A stretch of DNA of 64,000 nucleotides from Histomonas meleagridis (GCA_020186115.1 WSYJ01000186.1:1781501-1845500), one strand, 5' to 3'. Positions 30,058-39,802 are shown, counted from the first letter of the stretch. Program-made: numbers and translations. Notes: generated from the sequence alone by a model not told the origin.

Positions 30058-31383
30058 TTTAGCATTAATATCAATTCCTTCTTCTCCTAAAATATATTTA
30101 ACAAGCTCAATATTTCTTGATTCTGTTGCAAATACTAAGATGTTTCTTGGAATTTGATTATTTTGGAGAAAATGTTTAATAAGATATATATTACCACTTT
30201 TTGCTATTTCATTTAATAAGAATTCATTAATTTCAAGACCATTTTCAAGTAAAAATTTAAGAATTTCATAATTTCCGCTTTTAATACAAAAGAATCCTAA
30301 ATTATTAATTTTATTACCTTCCATTCCTATATCTGATGAAGATTGATTAGAATTTCCATTCCCAAGATTTTGTGAATTATGTTGAGCGTTTTCATCCAAT
30401 TTTTCTATTTTGTTTTCATAAATATATTTAAAGATATCATTTTGATGAAATATAATTGCTGTTTCATATGCATTTCTAAATATTGAATGATTCTGTTCAC
30501 ATAAATGAATGATTTCTATATTTCCACCTGCAATTGCATATTTGCCTGTATTATTTACAATTACACCATTTGCTAATAAATATTTAAAACATTTAATTGA
30601 TCCAAAAAATGCTGCAAAATCAATTAATGAAAGATCATGATTAACAAACCCATATCTTTCATAAAGTGATGATTCAATTATTTGATTAAAATTAAAATCT
30701 GGCAGTGATGACATTTCTTGAAGTTTTTCTATGTCATCATTTCGAATTACTTTTGAAATTTTATTCGGATTCACTCCTTCTGTAACATATTTTTTATGAA
30801 GTTCCCAATCATTCTTTGAAAGTTCTTCATAATTTTCGTCTCTTTGATACATAAAAAAAGAATTAGAAAAAGATTTTTGCATATTTTCTTCTGTTTTATA
30901 ATGTATAAAATAATATGAATTGATGTGATTGGTAATATTTTTATTTAACATGTTTCGCTCAATCATTTTCTCAATTAAATAATTTGATTCATGTGAATCC
31001 TTTTGAATCAAATAGTGACTAAAAGTATCAATAATTTTTGAACTATTTTTATTAATATCTGCTTCTTTTGATTGAATCATTTCTAAAAAATTTAAATATA
31101 AATCACCCACTTCTTTTCTTGATAAAAAACTATAATAAATCAAATTACAAATTATTAAATTGTATGATAATGGGAAATTTAAATCAAATAATTCCATTGT
31201 TTGCTCAATACTGATTTCAAAATTATCTTTAGTCAAACCAAAAATTAATTGTTCGAGCTTAGATAGCAACTCCATGAAGGTGGCTTTAAAGCTGGTCGAC
31301 ACTTTCCTAATCAATCTTTCAATTATTGACTGTTTTACAATCATGGCGCCAGACCTCAAAGACCACTTTTGATCGGCAGTCAT
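30016..31383 (-). CDS. DUF3447-type ankyrin protein B, main exon
   Basis: 455 open residues from the ATG at 31381-31383; authentic ankyrin sequence ends near 30058 (GEEGIDINAK) and the last ~14 residues are spacer. It has a helical N-terminal region, then YEELSKNDWELHKKYVTEGV, KVIRNDDIEKLQEMSSLPDF and SLIDFAAFFGSIKCFKYLL, the DUF3447 signature. Ankyrin units with LICNLIYY, IEIIHLCEQNHS and SRNIELVKYIL follow. An Asn/Ser-rich insert lies near residues 330-350. It is immediately followed by cassette array B. The leader reads ACTTTTTGGAAATAAA just before the ATG. Such proteins are probably interaction scaffolds or effectors; the function is unknown. Confidence 0.8.
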   Translation of the reverse strand: MTADQKWSLRSGAMIVKQSIIERLIRKVSTSFKATFMELLSKLEQLIFGLTKDNFEISIEQTMELFDLNFPLSYNLIICNLIYYSFLSRKEVGDLYLNFLEMIQSKEADINKNSSKIIDTFSHYLIQKDSHESNYLIEKMIERNMLNKNITNHINSYYFIHYKTEENMQKSFSNSFFMYQRDENYEELSKNDWELHKKYVTEGVNPNKISKVIRNDDIEKLQEMSSLPDFNFNQIIESSLYERYGFVNHDLSLIDFAAFFGSIKCFKYLLANGVIVNNTGKYAIAGGNIEIIHLCEQNHSIFRNAYETAIIFHQNDIFKYIYENKIEKLDENAQHNSQNLGNGNSNQSSSDIGMEGNKINNLGFFCIKSGNYEILKFLLENGLEINEFLLNEIAKSGNIYLIKHFLQNNQIPRNILVFATESRNIELVKYILGEEGIDINAKNIYLFYLIFILII

Positions 31384-32473
31384 TTTATTTCCAAAAAGTC
31401 GGGGGCATACACCCCCCTAAAAAAATACGTCTGGGTAAAAATTTTTTTTTACAAAAACTGAGCAGACCATTTAAATATTTGGAATAGAAATTGTTGACGG
31501 GCTGGTTTGAGAAGAAATTGAATACTTTTGATCGTAATTTGCGCCACAAAAGTAATATAGTTTGAAACTTTTTGTTTAGCATTTGGTGGGAATTTTCTTA
31601 GATCAAGCTTTTTTATTGATATACTCTTAATTCAATAAATAAAATTAATTTTAATAGAAGGTGTTTAATAAGTTTTTGACATTCTTTTTCGGCCCCATGG
31701 TTATAATTCTGTTGTTCTGCAGATTGCCAATTTACTATTTTATCTTACCATTTACCATTTTTGCAAAGCTCTGCAAAAAAATCTTATAGTATTTCAAATT
31801 TCATTATTTTCGTCTTTAGTTGTTATATAAATTTCATCAAATTTTTTTACATTAAACAAATATTTTTTAACAAATTAATTGCCAATGCTCGAAATATTTT
31901 TATATGATCTTTTTTCTTTTTTCACGGAAATTATCATATGTTATATTCAACTGGTTAATGTCATTTAATGTAATTTTGTCTAATCATATATTTATAGATA
32001 CTCAAGCTGAATATCTTTGATTATTATGTTTTAATTTTAATGAGTTATTTGTTGAATACAAAAATTTTGTTTTTATCATAATAATCATTTTTTAAAATTT
32101 AATTCAATCATTGTTTGTTAAGAGACTGAATTACTATTTTATTTGCTGAAATAGAAGAAAACATTTGACTGAAATGTATAACAGGATCAACAAGTTGTTC
32201 AAATGCAGAACTTATTAACCGAGGAGACCACATATAGGAACCGATCCTGTATCCTTTTTTCTAATTCATGTGATATGGAATTTTTCTTTATTAAATTAAA
32301 TTTACATTGGCTATGCTGATATTTTTTTTAGCATCTCCAATAACGACAAAACTCAAATGCATTTTCACGTCATTACTCATCGCGCGCATTTCTTTGCCAA
32401 TACAAAATTCGCCAAAAAGTAAAATTTTAATAATTTTTTTAATACCATAGAAAGATAATTTGACATCCACGAT
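31384..32473. other. Intergenic region
   Basis: 1.1 kb, AT-rich. A GC patch (GGGGGCATACACCCCCC, 31402-31418, a small hairpin) lies just upstream of DUF3447 gene B. ATAGGAACCGATCCTG at about 32234 resembles the outer end of the dispersed repeat. No gene seen. Confidence 0.4.
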
Positions 32474-34459
32474 TTACAACTTCAGTGGATAATACTGTGA
32501 CACGTCCCAATTCTCTATCAAGAACTGCAAGAATCCGATTGCTATATCCGAGTATTCCTTTACCTGCGCTGGCTCATTAAAGTCTACTTGAGGCTGCACG
32601 ATATTTGGCGAGAACACAATCGCCAAATTCTTTGGCCCCATTTTTGTTTCCTCTTCAGCCTTCGCAAGTCTCTGTAGGAATCCGATTAAGTATCCGAGCA
32701 AGTTCAAGTGCGCAGGCGGCAAATGCTGCACCACGAAGTCGAGATAATTCCCGTCTTCATGCGCGTTCTTTAAGTAAGGCAATGCCTCCACTGGCACTGT
32801 CGGGTTAGACAAGTCTCTAAACCATAACTTAAACAATGATAACAAATCAAAGATTTCAGAATTAGGAATCGGATCATTTCCTTTGTCGATGTCTTGCACC
32901 ATCTGTTGGACTAATTTCATATTGCCTGGCAATCGAAAGATACCAGTGATACGTTCCGCGCCTTTGGATAGAATCGTTTCCGCCATACGATGAACGAGTA
33001 TTGGAATCGGAAAATTCGGATATTCGCTTCGTTGAAACCAAAGATGCTCATAGATAGACGCCGAAAATGTACTGTGTTCGCGATTAATTTGCTTGGGGAT
33101 CTTAACAGAGTAATTGATTTCGAGATTCGTCTTAGGTTTGCCGATCGCGCATCTGGCAGAAAATCGAATGTATGTAAATTGCGCAAGATTGGATATCCAC
33201 TTGTTATCCGACATGGAGGAGCGGGCAAGATGAGACTTGATCCATACTTCGCTGTTTCGTGACGATGGGAAAATTGTGGCGATGATCAAAAAAAGTTCCC
33301 AAGTCTTCACCTCCCAGTCGGGATCTGGGTTCTGACGGGTCTGCTTGATCAGTTGGAAGTAAACTTCGTCGTATAGGCTGGGATTGTTGGTCAATATTTG
33401 GACAAGTTGGTCGGCACAAACTGAGGCGCCTTTGACGAAAATTACGCCGGTGTAGTTAAGGATGAGCTTGAAACACTTCACTGCGTTCTTTTCGTCGTTG
33501 GGATTGGTTAATTTGATGAGTGAAAATTCAAGAGGCTCTTTGGAGAATTGAGTTATTTGTTCAAGCGAAACAAGTTTGCGATTAAAAACTTTGCCTGTGC
33601 GATGCTCCCTGAAGTATTGTTTAGCATATTCTTCAACTTGGAATTTATGGATATTTTCTTGGATATCAGATGGAAGATATGGAGCATTGGCATTGGGATA
33701 AAAGGATGCATCCCTCTTGGGGAATAATGATGATGATACTTTGTTTTCATCAAAATTATTGACTTCATCCGGTATATCAAGAATGTTAGTATTTTGATGA
33801 GCACGAGATCGCTTGTGCTTTCCTGAGTGTTTCTTGCGTTCTACGACAATACCATCATTGACAAATTTGAGTGGATCTTGATACATATGACTTTTCCGAA
33901 TTCCACGGTGTTTTGATGTCTCGTGCTGTCGGACTGTACGACTTCGCTTTAGATTTCGTACGTCTGGATTGATATCAGGAAGAGTTTCTTCGGATTGTTT
34001 GGGTGTTGAATTATCAAGTCCAAGATTTTCAAAATCAGAAGTTTTGTTTCGTACAAGTGCATTATCATTCTTTACCTGGTTTTCATTTGAGAATTTTATA
34101 TTTTTATCATTTCCATCTGTTGTATCTTTTGTTTGTGATTCTGATGTTTTTTCAGTTTGATCGGATTCTGTTGTTTGTGTGGATGTTCCTGGTGTGGATG
34201 TATCTTGTAAACTTGGATCCTCATTATTTTCTTTTGCCGCTTTTAATGCCGACTCCCGCTGTTGTAAAACAAATTCATTATAAGATTCCAATAACATTGC
34301 ATATTCAGGATTTTGAGTTGCATCAAATTCGATAGGTGTCAATGTTGTTGGATCTAGGACAATTCCATCTGCTGGAAATTGATAAGTAGTTACATTTGTT
34401 GATGGATCGAAATAATATGGATCTATATCATTATAATATCTGTAATAAACATGTATCAT
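32474..34459 (-). CDS. ARHGAP39-like WW-MyTH4-RhoGAP protein
   Basis: 661 residues. The N-terminus is WW-like (YYNDIDPYYFDPSTNVTTYQ). A disordered Thr/Ser/Lys-rich linker runs to about residue 260. Residues ~300-450 are a MyTH4 domain (LYDEVYFQLIKQTRQNPDPD, WELFLIIATIFPSSRNSEVW). The rest is a RhoGAP domain with the arginine finger in ITGIFRLPG (near residue 508), LLSLFKLWFRDLSNPTVP and MGPKNLAIVFSPNIV. The WW, MyTH4, RhoGAP order is that of ARHGAP39/Vilse. It should stimulate GTP hydrolysis by Rho/Rac GTPases and couple them to the cytoskeleton. The codon use is less AT-rich than in neighbours at 32500-33500. Confidence 0.9.
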   Translation of the reverse strand: MIHVYYRYYNDIDPYYFDPSTNVTTYQFPADGIVLDPTTLTPIEFDATQNPEYAMLLESYNEFVLQQRESALKAAKENNEDPSLQDTSTPGTSTQTTESDQTEKTSESQTKDTTDGNDKNIKFSNENQVKNDNALVRNKTSDFENLGLDNSTPKQSEETLPDINPDVRNLKRSRTVRQHETSKHRGIRKSHMYQDPLKFVNDGIVVERKKHSGKHKRSRAHQNTNILDIPDEVNNFDENKVSSSLFPKRDASFYPNANAPYLPSDIQENIHKFQVEEYAKQYFREHRTGKVFNRKLVSLEQITQFSKEPLEFSLIKLTNPNDEKNAVKCFKLILNYTGVIFVKGASVCADQLVQILTNNPSLYDEVYFQLIKQTRQNPDPDWEVKTWELFLIIATIFPSSRNSEVWIKSHLARSSMSDNKWISNLAQFTYIRFSARCAIGKPKTNLEINYSVKIPKQINREHSTFSASIYEHLWFQRSEYPNFPIPILVHRMAETILSKGAERITGIFRLPGNMKLVQQMVQDIDKGNDPIPNSEIFDLLSLFKLWFRDLSNPTVPVEALPYLKNAHEDGNYLDFVVQHLPPAHLNLLGYLIGFLQRLAKAEEETKMGPKNLAIVFSPNIVQPQVDFNEPAQVKEYSDIAIGFLQFLIENWDVSQYYPLKL

Positions 34460-34912
34460 TGTCTAAAAAGTGAGGATGCCCTTTTTTTAACAGATCAAAA
34501 ACCGGAACAATTCAAATTTTTGATTTTAATTCAAAAAGTTGAAACTTTTTGAAACAAGTGTGATCTGACTTTTATGCAGGATGACAAAAAAACGAACAAT
34601 GAGTTTAAAACTGTATTTATCAGCTTAAGTTTTGAACCACAAGATTTTTAATATAATTTGGAAAAAGATGAAAATATGAATTTAATATCGTATTTTTTTA
34701 TGATCTAAGTTTTTATTTTACCATTAATTGATCATTTTTAAAGATGTTTTTCAAAGAAATAAATGAAAAAATTTATAGTGATAATACAGTATTTTTTGTT
34801 TTAATATTTTTTGCATTTAAGAAGCCGGAAATATGAATAATTCTTTTGATTTATGATTAATTGGTTGGAACCGTCAATAACCGAAACGTAAAAAGTTAAC
34901 GAATTATTTTAG
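34460..34912. promoter_or_regulatory. Divergent promoter region, RhoGAP / PP2A B''
   Basis: 453 bp between divergent ATGs. Near the PP2A side, AACCGTCAAT and AACCGAAACG (34869-34888) place two AACCG words exactly 10 bp apart. On the RhoGAP side AACCGG lies near 34500 and TCACTTTTTAGACA directly precedes its ATG (minus strand). These words recur at other gene starts here. Promoter role is inferred from position. Confidence 0.4.
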
Positions 34913-36193
34913 ATGAGCTATCTCACAGCTGGTGAGCCATCTCTCAAACTTCTTAAAACAACAGGCCATGAAAATGAACAAGCTGAATATCAAAAATTAA
35001 TTGGCCAAACTAATTCCACAGAAGATGAAATACCATCATTTTGGCATAAAAATATTCCTGACAATTTAGAAAAAAGCCATTGCCAAATGATGGGCCAACA
35101 AGCAGCAGAACACATCCTTAATAAAGTTCCTGATGATGAAGAACTTGAAGAAATATTTCATTATTTTTCATTCAAGAACAGTCAAATAATCAAATACGAT
35201 GAAAATCGATTCAAAAAGATCATTAAAGATGTCAATTTTTTCCTAATTTCTGAGAAAACCGTTAAACTTTTTGTCAGTTACAACAGGTATTTCAATTTTG
35301 GGTTATTTAGAGAATATATTAAGCTTCTTTGCAAGCTTTTCATATATCTATCACGAATAGTTCGTTATTCTACGAACGAAGGTCTTCTTCTTGATGATAA
35401 TAATTATATGAAATTTGTTGAAGAATTTCTTGATGACATTTCTTCTTTCAAATTTATTAAGTACAACAATATTACACAATTTTACCTTCAATATTTTTGC
35501 GTTATTATACAAATCTGTTTTGATCCATATCAGACAAATTCATATAATCCATTTCAAATGGTTTGTTCATCAGATTTTATTTCATTCTTTAACATTGAAG
35601 AAGAGACAGGCAAAGACAACATCTTTTCATATGAATCATTTCTTGACATATATAATCAATTCTACAAATTATCGAAAGAAGGATTAATTACCAAAAGCAA
35701 ACTCAAAAATTATCAAAACCATAAACTTACTGATGCATTTATTGAACGTGTTTTTGAGGTATCAAGTAAATATGGAGATGAAAAAGGAATTGATTTCTTT
35801 GGCTTTTTAATGTTTCATTTAAACTTTGACTTACTTATAAAACATCCAAACTCGGGCGTTTACTTGTTTAGGTTATTTGATATTGATGGTGATGGAGTCG
35901 TAAGTCCATTTGACTTAAGTTTCTTCTTTAAGGATTGCATGCGCGAATCACGTATAAATCAAGTAATCGATTTCGATAATTTCGTAAAGGAAATGTTCGA
36001 TAGGTTAAATGCAAATTTGTCGGGATTTACAATTGAACAATTTTGTAAATCACCTGAAAGAATTTACGTAACGTACTTGTTGGCGGATTACTCAAACTTT
36101 GTTAAGGGTTTTATAGAGGAAGAGGAAGATGACGACCACCAGGATGACGATTCATTCGATTCAGATTATGATGACTATGACGATTATGAATGA
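34913..36193 (+). CDS. PP2A regulatory subunit B''-like (PPP2R3 family)
   Basis: 426 residues. Near the start is EIPSFWHKNIPDN, the counterpart of the IP.FY motif of B'' subunits. A helical region with EF-hand-like segments follows. A canonical Ca-binding loop, DIDGDGVVSPFDL, begins near residue 322, then FFKDCMRESRINQ and a second EF-like helix pair (FVKEMFDRLNANLSGFTIEQ). The C-terminus is a strongly acidic tail (DDDHQDDDSFDSDYDDYDDY). B'' subunits direct the PP2A catalytic core to substrates in a calcium-dependent manner. The length is close to the short B''-gamma (PPP2R3C) form. Confidence 0.8.
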   Translation: MSYLTAGEPSLKLLKTTGHENEQAEYQKLIGQTNSTEDEIPSFWHKNIPDNLEKSHCQMMGQQAAEHILNKVPDDEELEEIFHYFSFKNSQIIKYDENRFKKIIKDVNFFLISEKTVKLFVSYNRYFNFGLFREYIKLLCKLFIYLSRIVRYSTNEGLLLDDNNYMKFVEEFLDDISSFKFIKYNNITQFYLQYFCVIIQICFDPYQTNSYNPFQMVCSSDFISFFNIEEETGKDNIFSYESFLDIYNQFYKLSKEGLITKSKLKNYQNHKLTDAFIERVFEVSSKYGDEKGIDFFGFLMFHLNFDLLIKHPNSGVYLFRLFDIDGDGVVSPFDLSFFFKDCMRESRINQVIDFDNFVKEMFDRLNANLSGFTIEQFCKSPERIYVTYLLADYSNFVKGFIEEEEDDDHQDDDSFDSDYDDYDDYE

Positions 36194-36516
36194 ATTTATA
36201 ATAATAAAATATGATTATATATACAATTGTAATCATTTATTGATGTAATTAACTTGTGTTCTGCCGATGAAATTTCGTTTTTTTGATAAGAAATTGTAGA
36301 ATCAGCAAATCAATGTGATTCTTGTTTTAACAAACACCAAAATTTTTCATATCTTCTTTTTGATAAAAATGATTGAATATGATTTTATAAAAAAAAAATT
36401 TTTTTCTTGTACCTTATTTTTCAAAATATTCAAAAACTTTCCATTGTACTTCTTTTGTAGTATTCATATGTTATATAAAATTGAAAGTAGATTTTCTAAA
36501 AAACATATATATATGT
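36194..36516. other. Convergent intergenic region
   Basis: About 320 bp between two 3' ends. A possible missing C-terminus of the NTF2-like gene was looked for here on the minus strand and not found. A TA-rich tract (ATATATATATG) lies next to its stop codon. Confidence 0.4.
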
Positions 36517-36810
36517 TTAAAAATCTCTTCCTGCCCATTGATCTTCTAGAACGCGTGCAACAGCAACAGATCCATCAATAAAAACTACATCTGCACGCGC
36601 TTTATATCCCTCAGGCGCACCTGCTTCACTAAGTACATCATAGAGTATTTGGATAGGACCTGAATTATTTTTATCATCTAAATAACCAGCAACGATTGCG
36701 TAAGGAACAAAGATTGGTTTGCATATTTCAGGATCTCCTTTTTCAACAGCTTCAGCATACTTATATGCTACTTCTTGAACCTTATTAAAATCTTCAATGG
36801 AAGCTCTCAT
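36517..36810 (-). CDS. Truncated NTF2-like (putative lumazine-binding/SnoaL-type) protein
   Basis: 97 residues from the ATG at 36808-36810. It reads VQEVAYKYAEAVEKGDPEIC, FVPYAIVAGYLDDK, GPIQILYDVLSEAGAPEGYK, DVVFIDGSVAVARVLEDQWA and ends at GRDF. This matches the first three-quarters of bacterial proteins of the putative lumazine-binding family (an NTF2-like cone fold). In that family the sequence normally continues with TDYF-type strands finishing the sheet (...F.LLK.dG.WKI..K.F). Here a TAA follows at that point, so the last ~25 residues are missing. The gene is either recently truncated or a short variant. The family is mainly bacterial, which suggests lateral transfer, but that is inference. 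Confidence 0.65.
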   Translation of the reverse strand: MRASIEDFNKVQEVAYKYAEAVEKGDPEICKPIFVPYAIVAGYLDDKNNSGPIQILYDVLSEAGAPEGYKARADVVFIDGSVAVARVLEDQWAGRDF

Positions 36811-37208
36811 GACAATCAATAAGTGAAGTCATTTGTGTTATGTTAAATAATTGGTGAAATTAGTGATAAATGGTGATGTGTTCGATAATTTTTTATATAA
36901 ACAAATTAATTATAATTGTGAAAAGTTACAAAAATTTCAAAGCAACACAAAACATTACAAATAAGCTCTGGTCATTTTAATGATAAAATCCATTTTCCTT
37001 GAAAGAAGTAAATTTTTAGAGATCAAAACATATCAAAAAATAAATAATTTAATTATATTAAAACTGTTAATTAAAAATACATATGATCAAACCAATTATA
37101 ACAAAACACACAAAATATTTAATAATTATAAACAATTTTATTTCAAAAGAAGAGTAATATTTGCTGATTTTAAGAATTTCCTCTTAACATCAGTTCATAT
37201 AAACACTT
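36811..37208. other. Intergenic region
   Basis: About 400 bp, AT-rich. GACTTCACTTATTGATTGTC directly precedes the NTF2-like ATG on the minus strand. No gene seen. Confidence 0.4.
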
Positions 37209-37667
37209 TTATAAATCAATAATATTAATATTGTTATCTTCTTTAAAATCTTTCGAAAATGGATCTTCTTCGATTTGTAATTTATCATTACATATTTCTA
37301 GATTATTTAGGGTTTCGATTTCTTCTTGACTTATAGCGTTTTCACTACTTTGTTTATGTTTTCTTTTATTATGATATAATGTTATAAAAATTACTATAAT
37401 AATGATGACAACAATAACCACAACTATGCAAGCAATTATTATAAGAGTCATATTATTATCTTTTCCATTATGTTCAATTGTATTAATATATGAATATGTA
37501 TAAAACTCATACAATGAATAATATCGAACAATACTATATTCATAATATATAAATTCTGTGTAAGAAATCATAAATGATGAATGATATAGCGAATATATTA
37601 ATGTATTTGATATAAACGAATTATTTATTACAACAGTTTCAGTAATTTTTAAATATGTTAATAACAT
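37209..37667 (-). CDS. Membrane anchor and tail of the BspA-like protein (shifted frame)
   Basis: The open frame begins LLTYLKITETVVINNSFISN, which reads as the continuation of a leucine-rich repeat. A Tyr-rich stretch follows, then a strong transmembrane segment (LIIIACIVVVIVVIIIIVIF) and a cytoplasmic tail (NKRKHKQSSENAISQEEIET) ending in acidic residues. It overlaps the end of 37658-38869 by 10 bp in another frame. It lacks a signal peptide and an LRR domain of its own, so it is best seen as the 3' part of one gene split by a small indel. Confidence 0.6.
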   Translation of the reverse strand: MLLTYLKITETVVINNSFISNTLIYSLYHSSFMISYTEFIYYEYSIVRYYSLYEFYTYSYINTIEHNGKDNNMTLIIIACIVVVIVVIIIIVIFITLYHNKRKHKQSSENAISQEEIETLNNLEICNDKLQIEEDPFSKDFKEDNNINIIDL

Positions 37668-38869
37668 TTTTCTATTGTTTCAACATTTAGAAGATCAATT
37701 GATGTTAATGATGAACAAGAATAAAATCCATAAGATCCAATTGATTTAATGTTTTGTCCAACATTAATTTTCATTAGTCCTGCTGAAGAAAATGCATTTT
37801 TGTCAATTGTTGTAACTTTTGAAGGTAATGAAATTTCTTTAAGTGCACTACAACCACTAAATGAATAAGCTCCAATTCCAGTTATTAATTCATTTAATGT
37901 AACTGAAGATAACATTACACAAATTTGGAACAAGCCCAATGGAATGTAGCTTATATTTCCAACATTAGCCCTTGTTAAATGTGAACAACATTCAAATACA
38001 GAATCGCCAAGTGTATCAACAGATAATGGAATATCAAATTCAGTTATTGCTGTATATGCCAGTGCAGAATCGCCAATTGTTGTTAAATTACTTCCATTAA
38101 TTGTAAATTTTGTAAGTTTATCACAATGATAAAATGCTTCACTACCAATTGTTAGGGTATTTGAAGGAAGTACAACTGATGTTATCCCACTATATTCGAA
38201 TGCACCACGAGAAATTCTTCTAATTCCTGATCTGAATGTGATATTTAATAATGATGAACAATGCTCAAAAGCATAAGAACTGATCTTATTAACTGAGTTT
38301 GGAATATTAATAGATATCAAATTTATACAACATGAGAAACAATATTCAGAAATTTCAGTTAAAATGTTAATATCTTCTTCAAAAGTAAAATTAGTCAAAT
38401 TCATGCAATATCTAAAAACCTGGTAACCCATATACACAAGATTTTTTGGAATAGTTACTGAAGTTAATGAAATACAATGTTCAAATGCAATAGATGAAAT
38501 TTCGAGAATATTAACAGGTAATGTAATAGATTGAAGAGATTCACAATAATAAAATACACCACTCCCAATGATTCTTAATCCTTCACCAAATGTAATATTT
38601 TTTAATTTTGTGCATTCGCGAAAAGCGTCTTCTTCAATTGTTGAAACAGAGTCAGATAAAGTAACAGTCTCAATTAGTTCTGCAACGATGAATTGACATC
38701 TCGGAATATAGGTAACATTATCACCTTTGATTTCCAGTTCAATTGTCTGATTTTTAAGATTCAAAATATCATCAAAATCAAGTTGTTTATTAAGAGTAAG
38801 CTTTCCTGCATCAAAGGTCCATTCTTGAGTTGTCTTTCGAAATAATATGAATAAAAAAAGGGAAAACAT
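37658..38869 (-). CDS. BspA-like leucine-rich repeat surface protein (frameshifted)
   Basis: 403 residues. The start MFSLFLFILF is a signal peptide or anchor. Then come about a dozen BspA/TpLRR-type repeats (LRR_5), each near 23 residues, such as SVSTIEEDAFRECTKLKNIT, GIRRISRGAFEYSGITSVVL and SIGSYGFYSCSSLTSIDL. The frame stops after ETIEKCY, in the middle of a repeat, and the transmembrane tail continues in the neighbouring frame. BspA-like proteins form a large family in trichomonads and resemble bacterial adhesins; a surface role is likely. A real frameshift or an assembly indel near 37665 would explain the split. Confidence 0.8.
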   Translation of the reverse strand: MFSLFLFILFRKTTQEWTFDAGKLTLNKQLDFDDILNLKNQTIELEIKGDNVTYIPRCQFIVAELIETVTLSDSVSTIEEDAFRECTKLKNITFGEGLRIIGSGVFYYCESLQSITLPVNILEISSIAFEHCISLTSVTIPKNLVYMGYQVFRYCMNLTNFTFEEDINILTEISEYCFSCCINLISINIPNSVNKISSYAFEHCSSLLNITFRSGIRRISRGAFEYSGITSVVLPSNTLTIGSEAFYHCDKLTKFTINGSNLTTIGDSALAYTAITEFDIPLSVDTLGDSVFECCSHLTRANVGNISYIPLGLFQICVMLSSVTLNELITGIGAYSFSGCSALKEISLPSKVTTIDKNAFSSAGLMKINVGQNIKSIGSYGFYSCSSLTSIDLLNVETIEKCY

Positions 38870-39326
38870 TGTTTGTGAACAGTCAAGATTTTTTTGACAA
38901 AACAGTTATTTAAAGACAGAAATTCAGAGAGTAACCGTTTACTATATCACGATTTTTAAATTCACTCAATATTTCACAGAAATCTGACTTTTTCATATAA
39001 TTAGCTGAAATTATTTGTGAAATTTGTTTTGACAGTTTCGTTGTTGTTCTTTCCATAGAGGGTGAATACATTTTTTAGATCTTAGCAGTTCATGTTTAAT
39101 TGCTCTTGCATGAAACGTGACAAATTTTTAATCATTACTATTTAAATTAAGAATTTTGAGATTAATCTCATTTTATGCTTTATAGCTGATATTAATGATT
39201 TTTATGCTGCTTTGTTATTAACCATTTATTTTAATATTATCTTCTATTCAAAATAATGTAAAAAATTTTTACTCTTCATTGAGAACGTTAATAATTGACA
39301 AAAACCGTTTCGGCTTGGCCTTTCGC
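38870..39326. promoter_or_regulatory. Divergent region, BspA-like / eS17
   Basis: 457 bp. GTAACCGTTTAC near 38930 lies about 60 bp upstream of the BspA-like start. AACCGTTTCGGCTTGGCC at 39303-39320 ends 6 bp before the eS17 ATG. Both contain the CCGTT core. Otherwise AT-rich. Confidence 0.4.
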
Positions 39327-39710
39327 ATGGGTCGCATCAGGACCAAGACAACCAAAAGAGCTTCACGCCTTATTATCGAACGTTTCTACGGTCAATTAAG
39401 CTTTGACTTTCAAGACAACAAACGTGTTTGTGACGAAGTCGCAACAATCCCATCAAAAAGAATGAGAAACAAGATTGCTGGTTATGTAACACACTTAATG
39501 CGTCGTCTTGAACGTGGTCCAGTTCGTGGTATTTCATTCAAACTCCAAGAAGAAGAACGTGAAAAACGTGATAACTGGATGCCAAAGGTTTCACAACTCG
39601 AACAACCAACAATCAGCGTTGACCCTGACACAAAGGCTATGCTTGCTGCCATTGGTCTTGACAATATGGAAGGTGTTGTTGTTAGGGACAATGCTCGTCG
39701 TCGCAAATAA
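39327..39710 (+). CDS. RPS17: Ribosomal protein eS17
   Basis: 127 residues from the ATG at 39327. It starts [20 protein letters not shown] and continues [54 protein letters not shown] and [14 protein letters not shown], which aligns along its length with eukaryotic eS17 (RPS17), a 40S subunit protein. The frame is open 48 nt upstream without an ATG, and MGR is the conserved N-terminus, which fixes the start. The eL39 gene follows 92 bp downstream on the same strand. Confidence 0.95.
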   Translation: MGRIRTKTTKRASRLIIERFYGQLSFDFQDNKRVCDEVATIPSKRMRNKIAGYVTHLMRRLERGPVRGISFKLQEEEREKRDNWMPKVSQLEQPTISVDPDTKAMLAAIGLDNMEGVVVRDNARRRK

Positions 39711-39767
39711 ACATTTTTATCTCCATTCCATATCCAACTTTTTCAATGGTTTATTGAAGTAAACCCA

Positions 39768-39784
39768 GCGGTTTGAGCGGTTTT
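39768..39784 (+). promoter_or_regulatory. Tandem GCGGTTT motif before eL39
   Basis: GCGGTTTGAGCGGTTTT contains two GCGGTTT copies separated by GA, 19 bp before the eL39 ATG at 39803. The eS17 gene has the reverse-oriented CCGTTT word at a similar position. In a genome this AT-rich the paired CGG cores stand out. A shared ribosomal-protein promoter element is inferred. Confidence 0.4.
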
Positions 39785-39802
39785 GGTCGAACCTTAATAT
39801 CA

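Noticed and set aside
33969-34335. Plus-strand frames across the RhoGAP linker
   Set aside because: Shadows of the Ser/Thr-rich linker on the other strand; no family match and no proper start context.
36315-36581. Plus-strand frame of 88 residues
   Set aside because: Phe/Lys-rich translation of AT-rich intergenic DNA overlapping the NTF2-like gene; no coding texture.
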